This document shows, piece by piece, positions 24,547-38,700 of a stretch of DNA of 64,000 nt. Location: contig NC_091047.1 of NCBI RefSeq assembly GCF_963966145.1, positions 10,044,001-10,108,000 on the forward strand, given 5' to 3'. The notes beneath the pieces are model-generated. The model did no database searches and was not told the origin of the DNA. It worked only from the letters and a program-made list of their open reading frames with translations. Each line of letters opens with the position of its first letter. Position 1 is the stretch's first letter. The stretch is from Tenebrio molitor. Its lineage: Eukaryota > Arthropoda > Insecta > Coleoptera > Tenebrionidae. The position numbers and the translations under genes are program-made.

Positions 24547-27500
24547 AAAATGAGTACAAAACGATTTTTCATTTTTATTTAATTTTGAGTTATGTCTTCT
24601 TTTATAAATGTTGTGTGTTATGGCAGCGTAAAACGTCCTTAATTTATTTTTATTGCCACCACTTAGTAAATTTGAACGTACAATTTAATAAACATTCTCA
24701 GAAAAATCGCGTTTCGTACTCATGGAATTTTTTTACGCAACCAACGTTTACGTAAACCCATTATCGTGTCACTAACCGTTACCATTTTGATAATTTACAA
24801 GCAATTTTGTTGGCTGATGATGTGATTCTGCATTTGTGCACCACTTGGACGATTTAAATAGATAACAAGTGCTCCCCAATTGGAGTTCTAGACAACAATT
24901 TTTTATTAGTACGGACATACAGATAACGGCCCACACTTTTAGTAAAATCTTCCACTTTCGAATCTGTCGAAGTTTCACCTAAATTTAAAAGATAAACTTG
25001 TATGTTGACCTTTACCTAGAGAAATTTCACTTGAACCACGTATGAATCGATATTCCAATAACCCCACAAAATAAAAACTTTTCCAGAAATTGTGTATATC
25101 TGCCAGAGGCTATTTTAACGTTTTGAAATCGCGGCAAATCTGCTTCGCTTTTCGTGGGAATTTCAATTTAAATAATTCGGATTTCGGGTGGAAACTTGGG
25201 ACCGCTTGCACAAAAAAGAAGCAATTTTAATGATTTAGAAAAGATGGTAATGGAGCTCTACGTTGAGACTCTTAAAACAAGCTGCAAATACGAACTTGGG
25301 AATAACAAATGGTCTTTGGACGCGGTTGTGTCGATGCTAGCGTACCCCATCGAGCGTATGTCAATTATTTATTGAAAACCTTTACGGTACGAGACATGAA
25401 AAATTTTACACATTTACACCTCCACCGTTTCTCCAAGGTAAACATCGCTGACCATCTATCTACTCGGAACAGGCCAGCCTAATTATTTTTCAACGTCGGA
25501 AAACGCATTTCACTCTTCCTCCACGTGTATTTTAACAAAGCAACACAACAACAACGAAACTCCTAATGACACCCTGACGAAGGATTTAATTCAGGTCGAG
25601 GAGCATTTTTTAAGAAGCGGACACGTGCTCGAATTGAATTGTGTGTCTGCGTAAATAAAATATTTTTATATGGTAACGTGGAAGGATAATATTGCGAAAG
25701 AAAAACTGTTTGAGCAGTTTCTAGTAAAATTTCCGAGACTGTTCCGTAAATAAATAATCTTCCCCAAGTTCGTTCTTGGTTTAAATTTTCAATAATTCAT
25801 CGACCTGTATAAACATTTCAAAGCAAGGGAGGCACTTACATGGGAACGTTATAGGACGACCGTAAGTCCGTATAGCTCACGGTATAAAACCCAAGCAAAA
25901 GAAATGTATCGATGCCCCTTTCGAAGGTAATCGATTTTATGTGAAAGGAAATTTTGAGGTAACACGCCGCCTCACCCACCGCCGAAGGATTAATTTCCCT
26001 AATCCTACAGTACACAACCCAAAAAATAAACTTGAACATTTAAAAAAAAACTCTGTGATTAAATTATTAATAATTGATTCCTAGTTGCGAAAAAAATTGA
26101 AGGATTTATCGCTTATATATTTTTTGTTCTCATTTATATTCCGACAAAACTTCAATCAACAATCCGTCAGGTTTGCCTTTATTCTTTTCCATGTTATATT
26201 CTCTACGTTCACAGTGTGGAGGTCCTCCTCCCCTCGCAACTTTTGAACCAGTCAAGATAGAGAGATCGAACAAAAACCGATTCGAATGGTGTCGAGTTCA
26301 CTACTTTCCGATATAAAATTAATGCATCAATCTGTAAAGATGATACCACGGGCACTACCAACTTCGAAATTTCAAATAACAAATGATTGAATGTGATGCA
26401 TCCAATAGTGGCTTGATTTTTCAATTGCATCTCAATACGTTCTGGGGTTATGTTCGTGGGAATGTTGTTTCAGGGACATTCTGAATAAGTAGTTTCACAA
26501 AGTTCCGAAACATCTTTCAGTTAAATAATACAATATGAATGAGAGAGCAATAATGGTGAATACAGAACGAACAAAACAACAATCGAGAGGTAGGCAACCA
26601 ATAAAACGAGTGTGTATAGCAAGTATACATACGGAAATATGTACGATCAAGCTAAGATAGACGTTTTGATAAAACAAAAGGTGAGGTAGCACTCTCGATT
26701 TGTTTTCTTGTTGATCACCTTGTATTTCTGTTACTCACACGGTGTTCTGGCTCAATACCTAGCACCTCTTCTGTTTGTTTTCATGGTTCGCAAAACACGT
26801 TTAGCGAAACGCCACTTTCAAAGTGTCTTGTGACTCATTGTTCCGCATTAAAACCAACAATCAATTCAACCCAACCCAGTGATTTACACACCAAATTTGG
26901 GAAGCCGTGTTGGATCCATGGAGAATGGATCTGCTGTTTGATTTTGTACATTCTGGTAATTTGGAGCAAAATAAAATTGCAAGAGGATTAATCAGCAAAC
27001 AGGATGTGGCTCCTATAAAAATTGTGCCCTGAGGTGTGTCCTCGACACACTCTTGTCTTACCATTCTCTCGCGGATCAAAAATGTTTTTCTCGGTCAACG
27101 TGAGCTTAATACGAAGCGCATAAAGCCTGCGAAATAATTAATAAAATTTTAAAACAAAATTAATATGGAGTTTAACTGGACAGAAATATTTACGTAACAT
27201 TAACACTAACGCCATAAAAAATGTCTTGCAATGACACAACTAAAAAATTTGTTTAAAAAAATACTTTACCTAAACAATAATACCTACGAATTATCACCTC
27301 CTGAAGCAAAGTTCAATGATTCGACCTGATAATTGTACTATTTGTTCACAATAATAAAAAGGAAACACTTATCAAGATTCAAAAAGTTAATTTAACTCTG
27401 TATATTTTCTGTCAAGATAAAGCACAGTAAAATATAGGTGATAATTTAAATGTACAAATGTACTATTTCAACAAAAGAGCTTCTAGTAGAAAATTATTTT

Positions 27501-27736
27501 TTTGTAAAATCGTATCAAAATGAAGTCATTTATACAGTAATTTGCGGGCGTAAATAATGCCTTTTGCGCCCTAAGGCCTAATAAAAGAACAACAATTAAT
27601 TTTAATAGCTATTTTATTTGTTGCATCGCATTGGCAATCAACAACATAACTCTTGATTTTTGAGAACGAATCATGTCATTTATTTTTTCAAAGCTTTAAG
27701 GTGGATTTAAATGATTTTCCATAAAGTTTGCATTTC
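24547..27736. other. gene-free DNA
   Basis: No recognisable gene. Short open frames around 24.2-27.1 kb, mostly on the minus strand, lack homology and splice context. Confidence 0.45.
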
Positions 27737-27840
27737 GGGCGTGAACAGCGATTTTGGCCCTTTGGCGTCTTATAATCCCTCGGCCCTTCGGACATCGTGC
27801 TTATAATTCCACCGCGGCCAAAATCGCCTCCTTCACGTCC
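27737..27840. repeat. 104 bp GC-rich hairpin
   Basis: The left arm GGGCGTGAACAGCGATTTTG continues GCC. The right arm GGCCAAAATCGCCTCCTTCA continues CGTCC and is its near-perfect reverse complement. The loop is about 55 bp. GC content is clearly higher than in the surrounding DNA. The element could be a MITE or other fold-back; a related GCGGGCG...GCGCCC segment lies at about 27543-27571. Confidence 0.6.
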
Positions 27841-28914
27841 TTAATACAAAAATATCTATTTGATTTAGGTAATTATTAAATTTGATTAGCATAAATCAAC
27901 ACATTTCTTTTTTAAAACACTCCATTTCAACATTTTAGATTGTCCGATGTGCGATTTTTGCTCTCAAGATTAAAATGTTTGTTGAAAAAGTTGTGTTTCA
28001 CTGTTCTTTTATATTTACATTGAAATTATGTTGTTCTTTTTGGACAGATAGAGATCAATTACATTTCCAAAGATTATGATATAAAAGGCTAACTGAAAGA
28101 TTTGTAATTTATCCATTTTTAAAGAGATATAAACTTCACCCAACTATTGACCAACAAATTCTTTCGATCGCCATTCAAATGTTGCACATATGACGAGTTC
28201 CAAATCAAAACACAGTTTCCAACAAAATGTAATTATTCGTTTTCAAACAAAAAACATGCATCAAAACTGCATATTGATTCAAATGCGCGTGTTTGAACTT
28301 GATTTTAAATGTGACATAGTCCATTTTGATTTTGATTGAAACCTGTGGAGCCATGTGGTTCGAGGCTTATTAAAATATTAAACACAGTCTGTAATTCTAA
28401 AGCGAAATTTTGGTGGAAACAGTTTTTTCAGTTGCAGCTCCTCCTATTACTGTCAATATTGACCATTCATTTATAAACATTTTTCATTTGGTCCACGTCA
28501 AGGAAAATAACTGATAACCACGCTCATATCATGAATTAAAATTTAATGTTTTAACCAAAGGAATATTCCATCATTCTTATAAAACTTCCAGGGACCGAAA
28601 AGATAAAAGATAATGTGTAACTAACCGCAAGTCAATTTATTAACGATACAGTGATAAAAAGCAGATATTCAACTCCGCAATATCGAGAATTGGTCCAAAG
28701 AGCACTGATTTAAAAAACATTAATCGATTATTTAAAACAAATACCACTTAGTATGATCCAGAATAGACTTAGGTACTTCAGTTTGCAAACGAGAAAGCCT
28801 CCTAAAATTACATATTTTCACAATTTATTCATTGAACTTATGGCAGATGTAAATGTATTATAGGTTTTTAGGATTTTATGTCAACTTAATACTCTAAACG
28901 ATTTTGCTTAACTT

Positions 28915-29283
28915 GTACTATTGCGATCAAAAAATTTTGGACACTTATGTCATCGTGCTGTCATACATTCTAAAACGACCCTTATGTATTGATAACCTCA
29001 ATTTTGATTGTGTCAATTTTGAAAATGTGAATGTCAGATTTACCGAGAAAATATTCAAAAAGTTGTAAAAATCAGACAAATGGAATAGAACAAGGTTTTA
29101 ATTAATAAAAAATATAAAACAAATACCCAAATGTACTCGCATATTGAAAAAAAATATATTTTAAACCGGTGTCAAATTGACAACAATTTCTTTCATGTGA
29201 CAGTTTCAATAAAGCATGATTTAGAGTAATTTTTTTAATGTGACAGAAGTTTGATGTCCAAAATTTTATGATCGTAATAGTAA
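28915..29283. mobile_element. MITE, GTAC-terminal family, copy 2
   Basis: About 369 bp. The left end GTACTATTGCGATCAAAAAA continues ATTTTGGACA. The right end TGTCCAAAATTTTATGATCG continues TAATAGTA. The interior contains TAACCTCAATTTTGATTGTG, similar to the interiors of the copies at 37597 and 45537. It lies about 430 bp upstream of the KH gene start. Confidence 0.75.
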
Positions 29284-29710
29284 TAACAAAATTATTAATA
29301 AAATCAGTAATAAAAATATTTAGTCTGTAATTAGATACATTTTTAAAACTAATTTAAAGTTTTGGAGTTTTTTCGAAAAGCTTTTCTGTAAGGAGTTATT
29401 TTACTTATAATAACTTCTTCATTTGTAAGACTTCTTCCTTGTTTCATCACCAACTGAGACTAAAAAACTATTTGTAGTCTTAAATGTTAGACTACCTACA
29501 CAAGTAGGTTCGAGTATATGTTTTCTTTATGGATACTCTTACAATAAAGAAAAAAATACAAAATTATATTATTGTCGATAACTTTTGGAAGTTTCCTGTA
29601 ATCAGGAGCCACCTCTCGACGACCTTGCGAACCGCATCAGCCATCTTAGTATTGATCGTACTTTGTTGTCGTCCGAGTTCGCTAGATTTTGTGTGCGAGA
29701 ACTAGGAAAA

Positions 29711-32700
29711 ATGGCAGATAAGTACGACTCCAACGGTGATTACGGTACTTACGCCGACAACTTCAAACGCAAAAGTATAGTAGACAAGCTAAACGAGGCC
29801 GGTGACGGTGAAAACGACGAATCCAATCCGGCAGCACAAAAAGCCGGCGAGTACGTCAGGGAGTTGCTCGCCGAAAAGCTAACAATCGACCAAAACAAAC
29901 AACCAAATGCGTGCAGGCTCATTGACCAAGGTAAACCCTTTCATTTTAACATTTAAAATCAGTAAAAACATAAGAACCAAGCATGAAGAACGTTCCGTCG
30001 CTACTGTTTTCATTCCGATTAGCAAGTCAAAAGTCTAGGAGCTTTGCCAAAATATCTGACGTAACTCGGAGTTTTTTCCTTACTATGCGTCTAGAATTCA
30101 GGATTTCTCGTATGAATAAAAAAAATGCCTGTCCAGGACCCACCACAAGCGAAATGATCCAGATTTTTCATACAAAGGTGGACGCATAACAATCGCAGTG
30201 TGCTGTGATTTTTGGAAATAACAAATAATCACTTGTAAATTATAAAATGTTGTAAAAAAACAGATCTGAACCTGAACTTACTTTTTTATTTAATTGAAAA
30301 TGATATATGTAATTTCAAAAAACTGAAGAATAAGCTACAACATTTGATGTGACCAATTAAACTGACAGTCCAAAGTGAGGTTAAGGTTTGACAGATCGAA
30401 GCATTGATATTCATATTATTCTTGCGATAAAAAATTAAATAACCTGTTAATCAATAGTATATTGTTATATAAGTGAGGAAAGGGATGCATTGCTAAACGA
30501 GAATGACAATTGGATCACGAGCGATAGCGAGTTGATCTAATCATTCAAGTTTAGCAATGGACCTTTCCTCACGTATATAACATACTATTTTTTCCAACGT
30601 CAAGAGCTTTCGGTTTATCTTGCATAGGTATTATCAATTTATTATTTTATACAAATCAACATAGAAGTAAAATTTGAAAATCACGTTTCCATGCTCACAG
30701 TAAACAATCAAATTTAATTAATGAATGTCAAGTCGTGTTTTTACCAAAATTTGAAAATTACTCAGAATTTACTAAACAAATAGTGAAGTAGAAGATTGTG
30801 TTGTAAATTTACCAAATACAGAAATTAAAGAAGCAGCGAAGTAGGTATCTTTGGAATTATTACCTATAAAATCTCGAGCACGCTACGGAAAGGAATACAA
30901 TGCGTTACTGAGATGGAGACAAGTAGTAAGAAGCGCTAGTTTGGCGTCAACGTCAAGCTCTGTACCGACACGTTATTTAGAAAAAAAAATCTGGAACATT
31001 TGGAGTTTTAATTCGTGTAAAAAATTGTACATTTAATTTCTGTAATACTGATAAAAAAGTTAAGTATCTTTGTAAGTGCTAATTGTTAATAAAGAATTCT
31101 GACAAATGTATATATATGTATATTTGAACGTTATTTTAAAGAAAGTATGTACATACCTAAATGGGGATCAATTTTTTTTTTACTTTCCCCACTAGTGAGG
31201 GAAGTGATTTACTTTCCTCACATGTGATGCAAACGCCTACTTTCATCTCTAAATTGAGTGATGGAAATGTCATTTTCAGACTTGACGTTGGAAAAAAGTA
31301 TATTTTTTGTTATTTTTAAAATTAGAATAAATTGAACAACTCGCTTTCTGTTGCGCACATTCATTTTCATTACGGTGCCAAAGATTAAAATAATTGATGT
31401 TCTGTAGTTAAACTGTTAAAATAAATATTTTTTTATGGTTTATGTACTTAACATCAATAAAAAATGTATAATTAATTGCATAAAGTATAGCTGAGGTGCG
31501 CCTGCACATCTTGTAACTGAATAATGAAAAGGCGGACAGAAATAATAAAATTATGTATAAAATCAGCACTAAAAATAGGTAAATGTGTAAGTAATAAAAA
31601 GTTATTCAAATATACCGTATGTCTTACAAATCAGAAAACAGTCAGATACTTTTATGTCTTGTCATAAATACCTCCTCAGTATTTTCACTGATAACCTTTT
31701 TGCGATACATACCGGGTGTTATGGAAGTCCACGTAATAAATAACCACCAACAGGACTCGTTAAAATAAACATTTTTTCTATTTATCATTTTTTCCGCAAA
31801 TTCTTCAAAACAGAATTAACATTGAACCCTAAAATGCATACCCGCTCATGTGTTTACACATCCATTGATAACAAAGCACGAAAAAAAATTACTCGACTAA
31901 AATTCGAATGTTAAACAGTAAAAACTGTTGGTATTAAACAGCGATCGTTTCTTCAAAAAAAAACTGTAAACTTTTTATCGCACAAAAACATTTTCACTCA
32001 CTCTTTCATTTCAATTGAATAATGATTATCCCATGAGCAGAGCGTCAAATTAGGGGTTATAAAAATGTAAAAAAGATTATTCGATTAAAAAAAGATCAAT
32101 ATGTAAAAAATGTTTATTTTAAAGAGTTCTATTGGTGATTAAATTTATTACGTGGACTTCCATAACACCCGGTACATCAGTTTTGTTTAACAACTGTAGC
32201 AGTTTTTCAAAAATATTGTACTTATTTACAAAAATCGCTGTTCTACAGATGTTATTGTAGAAGGAAAGCAATTTATTAAACAAACACGATGGTATGTGAA
32301 TTATGGTCACGAAAAGGACTTTGTGGCAGAGATAACAGTAAAATCAATGTTGCACCACATGCAAGAGCGGGAGACACCTCTTTGTCATCCCTCATTGGTT
32401 CATTCATACCACACTAACGAATACCTTGATTTTAATCAAGTTAATAAAATTAAGTACAACCCAGTAAATTATCTTCAGCTTTGGCCTGGTATCTTTTATT
32501 CTGCTATTATTTTTAACTTTTTTGTGATAATATGAAAACCATTAAATTTATAGTCAAGCATCACTTTCTTCTACCACGATGACAAAGAATAATTTATAAG
32601 CTTAAAAACATAAAACAATCTCCAGTATTATCACAAAATAAATCTAGAAAACCACCTTAAATCTGTTAGTGAAATTAATGATAATTAAATAGTTAATTAA

Positions 32701-35700
32701 TATTGCAGAAATTCTTTAATTCATTGTATGTAGTTTGTTCACATCTTCTCGGGTAGCTTATTTCAAACGGACCAATTACGGTGGACTTCACTGAAAAAAT
32801 TCAATTAATTTCGTTGAATAGCTCAATTTCAGAAAATTGTGCTGAAAACATGTTTAGGATATAAATAAAAAATTTCTCGTAAAAACTTTTAAGACAACTA
32901 CCTACAGTGTGAAGAGACATGTTACAAAAACATTTATAGCATGTCGAGCTGCAACAATAGTAAAGAGGAGTTGTTTTAAAGTAGAGTAGTCGAAAATTGA
33001 AAAAAAATTTCATTGATTAATATTCCATTCCATCAATTATAATTGAGCAATAATTATTGCTCTGTCAATTTTTGATAACGCATCAAAAATTCAGAACAAA
33101 CTGTTTTCTTTTACAATAATCCTGAGAATAAAAGTGCAATAAAGGCAAAGCCTAATGAAATACTAGTTGACACCAAAAAGTGTGTCAAATACTTTTCTTT
33201 TTTTTAAACGTAACTCAATGACACATATTTAATTATAAAGTGGGGTCAATAAAGAACAGGAAGGAGTTCAGATAAAAAAATTATAATATGGAACACAGCA
33301 TAATAAATAATAAAGTTATGGCAAGTTTTCTATGAAGTATTTCCCGAATTCAGGGTACAATTCCGAGCATTGTTGTTTTTGTGTGAAAAATCGGTGTTTT
33401 CGGCCAAAAGTCAACAAAAAAAATGTTTGGAGTGTAAATAATGTTTCAATTCTGTAAACAGAATTAAAGTACTTTTCTGCAATAATCTCAATTGCGTTTG
33501 ACGTCGCATAAAGATCTTATGTGACTTCAGCGGAGTTCTTATTTCAACGATTTTTCGGCTTTAACTCTTGATTTTCTATTCTCCGTGTGAGAAACTGAGT
33601 TTCTTGTACAACTTTTAATTTCTATCATTACTCCTTTTTAAAGAAGTTGAGTTCCTTTATACAGGTGTCCCAAAAAAAAAGACGAGTCCATTGCCCCCTT
33701 ATTTATCGGAGGATTTTAATTATCTATACACCAAATTAAATGGTTGTGAATAGGCTACAAAATGGCCTACTAAATGCACGTAAAGCCCCAAGCTTCAAGG
33801 CTTCAAGGTTGAACTGTCAAATTTCTTTTTCAAATGCGAACAAATACTTTTTTTAGTAATTCTGATGCAGTTTTGTATTCTGAAAACAACAATGTAAGTA
33901 TACCTACACTTACATACCAAAAATACAAAAAAAGTAAGAAACGCTACTATCGCCTTTGCTCGAATTGGGCTCCATTTTGCGCTAAACACTGGCAGTATCT
34001 CTGCGCAATCCCATATGTTATTAACTTTAAATATGTATTATTTCTCCGTCACACTTTGTAGAAGAACAAACATACAACGTAGCAATTGTAATATACTATC
34101 AAAACTGAATGCAGTTGTGACAGGTTAATGGCAAAACTAAGCATTACGTAACGTTGGAAATAAGAACAATCAGTGTCAATACGAGTATGTATTCCATTAT
34201 AGGGATGTCGCTGTTTACATTAATTAAACAGAGCAACTTGTTTGTGAATTTGAATTTAGTGGAATTAGAGACGTAGGTATTTTGTCAAGCACAGTTACAG
34301 TCACTGTTAAATAAACTATGTTAACCTGTGGTAAATAATCACTGCAAATCCATTAAACCAATATTTACCACTATTACCTGGCCTACTAAATTAAATATAT
34401 ATGCGCAGAGGCAACAGTAATGATAATAATTTATTATCAAATTATACATAGTTGAATGTAATTTGCGTAGTTTGTAATGGTATTTAAACATCATAACGTC
34501 CGATACATTTCGTCCCTTTTGCAAATGGAATGGATGCGTAATAGTCCATGGAAGCGAACCTCTCATCAAAGGAAGTGTTTTTATCCCTTACTCCTGATTT
34601 GGTTCAAATGGCTCGTTCACGATAACAACCCTTGTACTATAAGATAATTAAATTTGACAGGAACCCTTGTAGATATAGTCATTAAAGGATTGTCGTTGCA
34701 ATTAATTTCGAACAATTAATTTTAAACGAGTGGCAATTGCAATTCCTTGACCTCGGTGCTTTATGACACGACTCCTGAGACCCTTCTCGCCCTTAATTAG
34801 TATCTTTGAGCCAAATATACGGCCCACTATTTCGATAATGGCTCCTACAATTGCCTACATAAGTTTATCCGATGTCTTTTAAGATAAGCGGGCACTGTTT
34901 GGACGTTCCCGTGCTCGTCACAAACGAAAATAGATAATTAAAGCTTCGAGATTAGCAATGATTCCTAATTAGGAAGACCTAATTCTGTCGCGTTCGATTT
35001 CTTTAGACAGGACGGTGCAAAAACAGACGGAAACAAATATTTCAAAGTGCCTCTTGGCTCATCAGCTGATGGTGATGTATCACAAGCGCAACCTGAACAT
35101 TTGTCACTGCTACTTCCTGGGATCTCCATAAGGCACTTTAATAATGAATAGCGAATAAAAGATCGATAGCCCTTAAATAAATGTTCCTTCAAAGATTTAC
35201 ACTCCGTGGCAGTGATGTATCCAGGTTCTACCATAAAATGAATTCGCGGATTGACAAATTTTCCCCCCAGGTCAACATCTGAATCAAAAAATTAAATCTG
35301 AGCAAATTTTGCAGTTAATCAATCAAAACCTATCCAACAGTAAATCCATAAAAGCGTTTTTAGACGGACGGAAGTGAAACTTCTTGTGTGCACATGTCAA
35401 TGCTTGAATACATCGCTTTTTAAGAAACGTGATATTCGTATTTGTTATCATTGTAAACAGAAATGTAATACCAAATCAGATACAAAAATCAAACGCGCCT
35501 GCGAGCATTGCCGGAGCCGAAGCAGCGAAGCGGATAAACCACCATGTCAATCCTTCAGGATCTCGATCAGACAATTAATGTAATTGCAGTACACAGGAAG
35601 ACGAACACTTTATGACGGAATTTTGTGACATGAGAGTAACTGTGTCAGCCATCACAATAACGCACCTTATGCAAGCCTTCCTTCGTCTAGAATTTAATAT

Positions 35701-38700
35701 CGTTAACGAACTCGTTGAACCGTGTTTTTTAATTACGATAATCTGCATGCCTGTACTATACGCAAAATTAAAAGTATTGGTTGTTTCCGCTTGCAGTATC
35801 ATTTCGTTAATTAAATTTTTACGGAGATTTTAATTACTCCTAAATATGGACAAAAAAGAGGCTTAATTCGAGAAATCAATATATCCATTGATATTCAGTT
35901 TTGAAGCGGGAACCTATAGAATCTGCAAAAACTTACCCCAGAGATTTACCGTTCTTGTAGATATCCTCCTGTGAGCTTGAGCGAAAACAATACATTCTCA
36001 CACTTTTTGTCGAGATAGACCCTTTAACCAAACTCCATCAATACTCCTGGAGATGATACGACCTCGCAAAACACATTTTACTTTGACCTTTTAATATAAG
36101 TGTGTTAAATAGAATATTTAGATCGTTGTGTGACATAACTTAACTTGAAAACTAATCTAGATATTCATGTTACTTGGTGATAAAATGTGCCACAAAGGCG
36201 TTAAACTCAACACATTGTACGTTCAGAGTTACCGGTTAATAAATAACACGTATGGTAATAAAGAAAATGAGATTCTGTTCCGCAGGAGAATACAGCACCT
36301 TTTGAGTTGTAACCCATTATTTTCTGAATAAAACTTCTCTCACTCCATTATTAGTCGCTTCATGCTATCCGATAGAAGCTTTTAATGCTTAAAACCCGTA
36401 AAGTGCCAGTATTGACAATCTAGTTCTACATATATACAATTTAACCGTGTTGTACATTCAATAGTCCCCCAAGCACAAATTCGATATTAAATTTGCACGT
36501 TTGAAGTCCTTGTTAGTAAACTTTGTAGTGAGTTAAAAACAAACAATTATTAAACCTACAAGATCAAGACATGATACTAACTATTATTCCATAATAGTTA
36601 TTTATGTGACACGCTTAGTAAATTAATCTTTACGGGCGCGCTAGCTTTTGTGGGACGAGTGACGAAGGAACGAGTCTCCATAAGCCAGTAAGTCCAGTAA
36701 AAATTAATTGCCAAGCGAGTTGCATACACACTTTTATTTCCACCTTCAGCCTTTTTTTTTTAATTATTATTTATGTTTATAAAAAGATGATATTTGGAAT
36801 GAAAGGCGGTAGGGCAAATATATCTACGTCGTCATGGTGTTGAGATAAACAACAAAAATACTGTCAGAAGTGTTATGAAAATTGTTGCAAAAAGATAGAA
36901 AAGAAAGAATGCCCGACGAAGACTTTGAAGGTGAATTTCTTGAAGTGCAAGAAAATACCCACGGAATTACCAACGCTGCAAGTCCGGTTCTCTACTGATT
37001 CGATCCAAAGAGCGGCATGAAAATGACTTTCGAAAACGGATCACAAAAGCATTATTGACGTATGTACTATTGCGGGCAAAAAAAGTGGGACATCAAATTT
37101 CTGTCAGTTTTGAAAAATTCGATGTAGTTCAAGCTTTATTGTCATTTTTTTTGACACTATTCCAGCTGACAGTTTAAAAATTTATTTTATCCTCCTATTT
37201 TCCTTTTCCAAATGCCCTCTTCGTTTGATAAAGGTAGATTTTGATTGGAACTTTGCATTAAATAAATATTCACTACGTGCTTACTTACAATCGCTCCCTA
37301 CAACGTACAATACATAATGACAACGTCAATCGATTCAAAGTAGGGTTAGAATCAGATAAGGGTTATTTCACATTAAAAGTCAAGACAATGACGTTGATGT
37401 CCCACTTAGTACACAATAGTACTATGGCGGCCAAAAAATTTTGGCCGTCACTTTCTTGACATTCAAGTAAAGTGTAAATAGACCTTTAGCAATCGTAACC
37501 CCACTTTCGATTCTTGTCAGTTTGACAATCAATTTAAACTGTTTCAAGCTCAGATATTCCAAAAATCCGACATGAATGAACAAAATTAGAGCAATCGTAC
37601 TATCGCGGCCAAAATACTTTGGTCGTCAATGTGACATAAATGATATTCAGTTGTAAAACAAGCTTTAGGATCTTTAACCTTATTTTTTATTGTTGTCAAA
37701 ATTATTTTAATCCATCAGTGTCATACGGGTGGGGTATATCCCAGCTGCGGAGGCAGGGTTCAAAAGCAAAAGACCAACATGCTCGCGGTTTAGACAACCT
37801 TCAGAAGCAAGTAAGACGATTCTATATTTATCAAAAACTGAAGATGCCATATTTTTGACAAGAATAATTTGAAATTGTCATGTATATTGACATTAATACT
37901 TTATTTACATTTGAAGTGTCAAAAAGTGACGACCAAAGTATTTTGGCCGCGATAGTACATAGATAACCTGAGGTAAACGTTCTGTGTTGTAGAAATGACA
38001 AAATAATTTTGAGTTTTGAAATTTACCACCCAAAAAATAACGTTCATAATCAAGACGGTAATCATGACAATAAAGTACGGATTACATTTTTTTTTTTTAA
38101 TTGACAGACAATGACGGCCAAATAATACTGTCGCGAGAAAAAATTCTGGTCGTCAATGTCATTTCAAAATTTGGTTAGATTGTCACAAATGAAAAAAAAA
38201 TCCCTGCCCGATTATGCCCATGTCAACAAAGTGTCAGAAAATTTAATTACCGTTTTACAATGGAGCATTTTACATTGCGTCAAAGCATGATTTTGACGAC
38301 CAGTTTTTTTTTGCTCGCGACAGTAATTGCAACAATTGATAGTTAAAGTTGTCAAAAATTATTTAATTATTATTATTATTTTTGATGAGCATCGTAAATT
38401 ATTAGATACAAGTCTCTTCTACGAGCCTGTAAAATATTATAGGGCTCTGCCCGTAACTACTCACACTTTCACTGGTTTTCCATCCAACTTAAAGAAGTAA
38501 TATACAGACTGGTTCCTCCTCGAAGAACTAGTTGTTCTTTTTTGCTTTACGGATTCCGTATGGCAATGGTTTTGTTTGGTACTATTTTATAGAATCTTAT
38601 GGTTTTATTTATATTTTTGATGATCAGTATGTAACACAAACTGTAGACGTATTTTTTAGTACCTACGCGGATACGCCTTTATGACCATCACGATTTTATT

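Noticed and set aside
33655..33700. TATACAGGTGTCCCAAAAAA, a possible transposon end
   Set aside because: No matching right end and no duplication visible; only a fragment at most.
34965..35234. 89-codon minus-strand ATG frame in the KH-gene intron
   Set aside because: No recognisable domain or splice context. It could be a nested gene, but nothing in the sequence supports that beyond the open frame.
35374..35583. Cys-rich plus-strand frame (CYHCKQKC, ACEHC) suggesting a zinc-binding protein
   Set aside because: Begins without ATG, only about 69 codons, cysteine spacing fits no finger class I know; probably chance.
38366..38392. Short TTA-rich microsatellite
   Set aside because: About eight imperfect units; ordinary low-complexity DNA.
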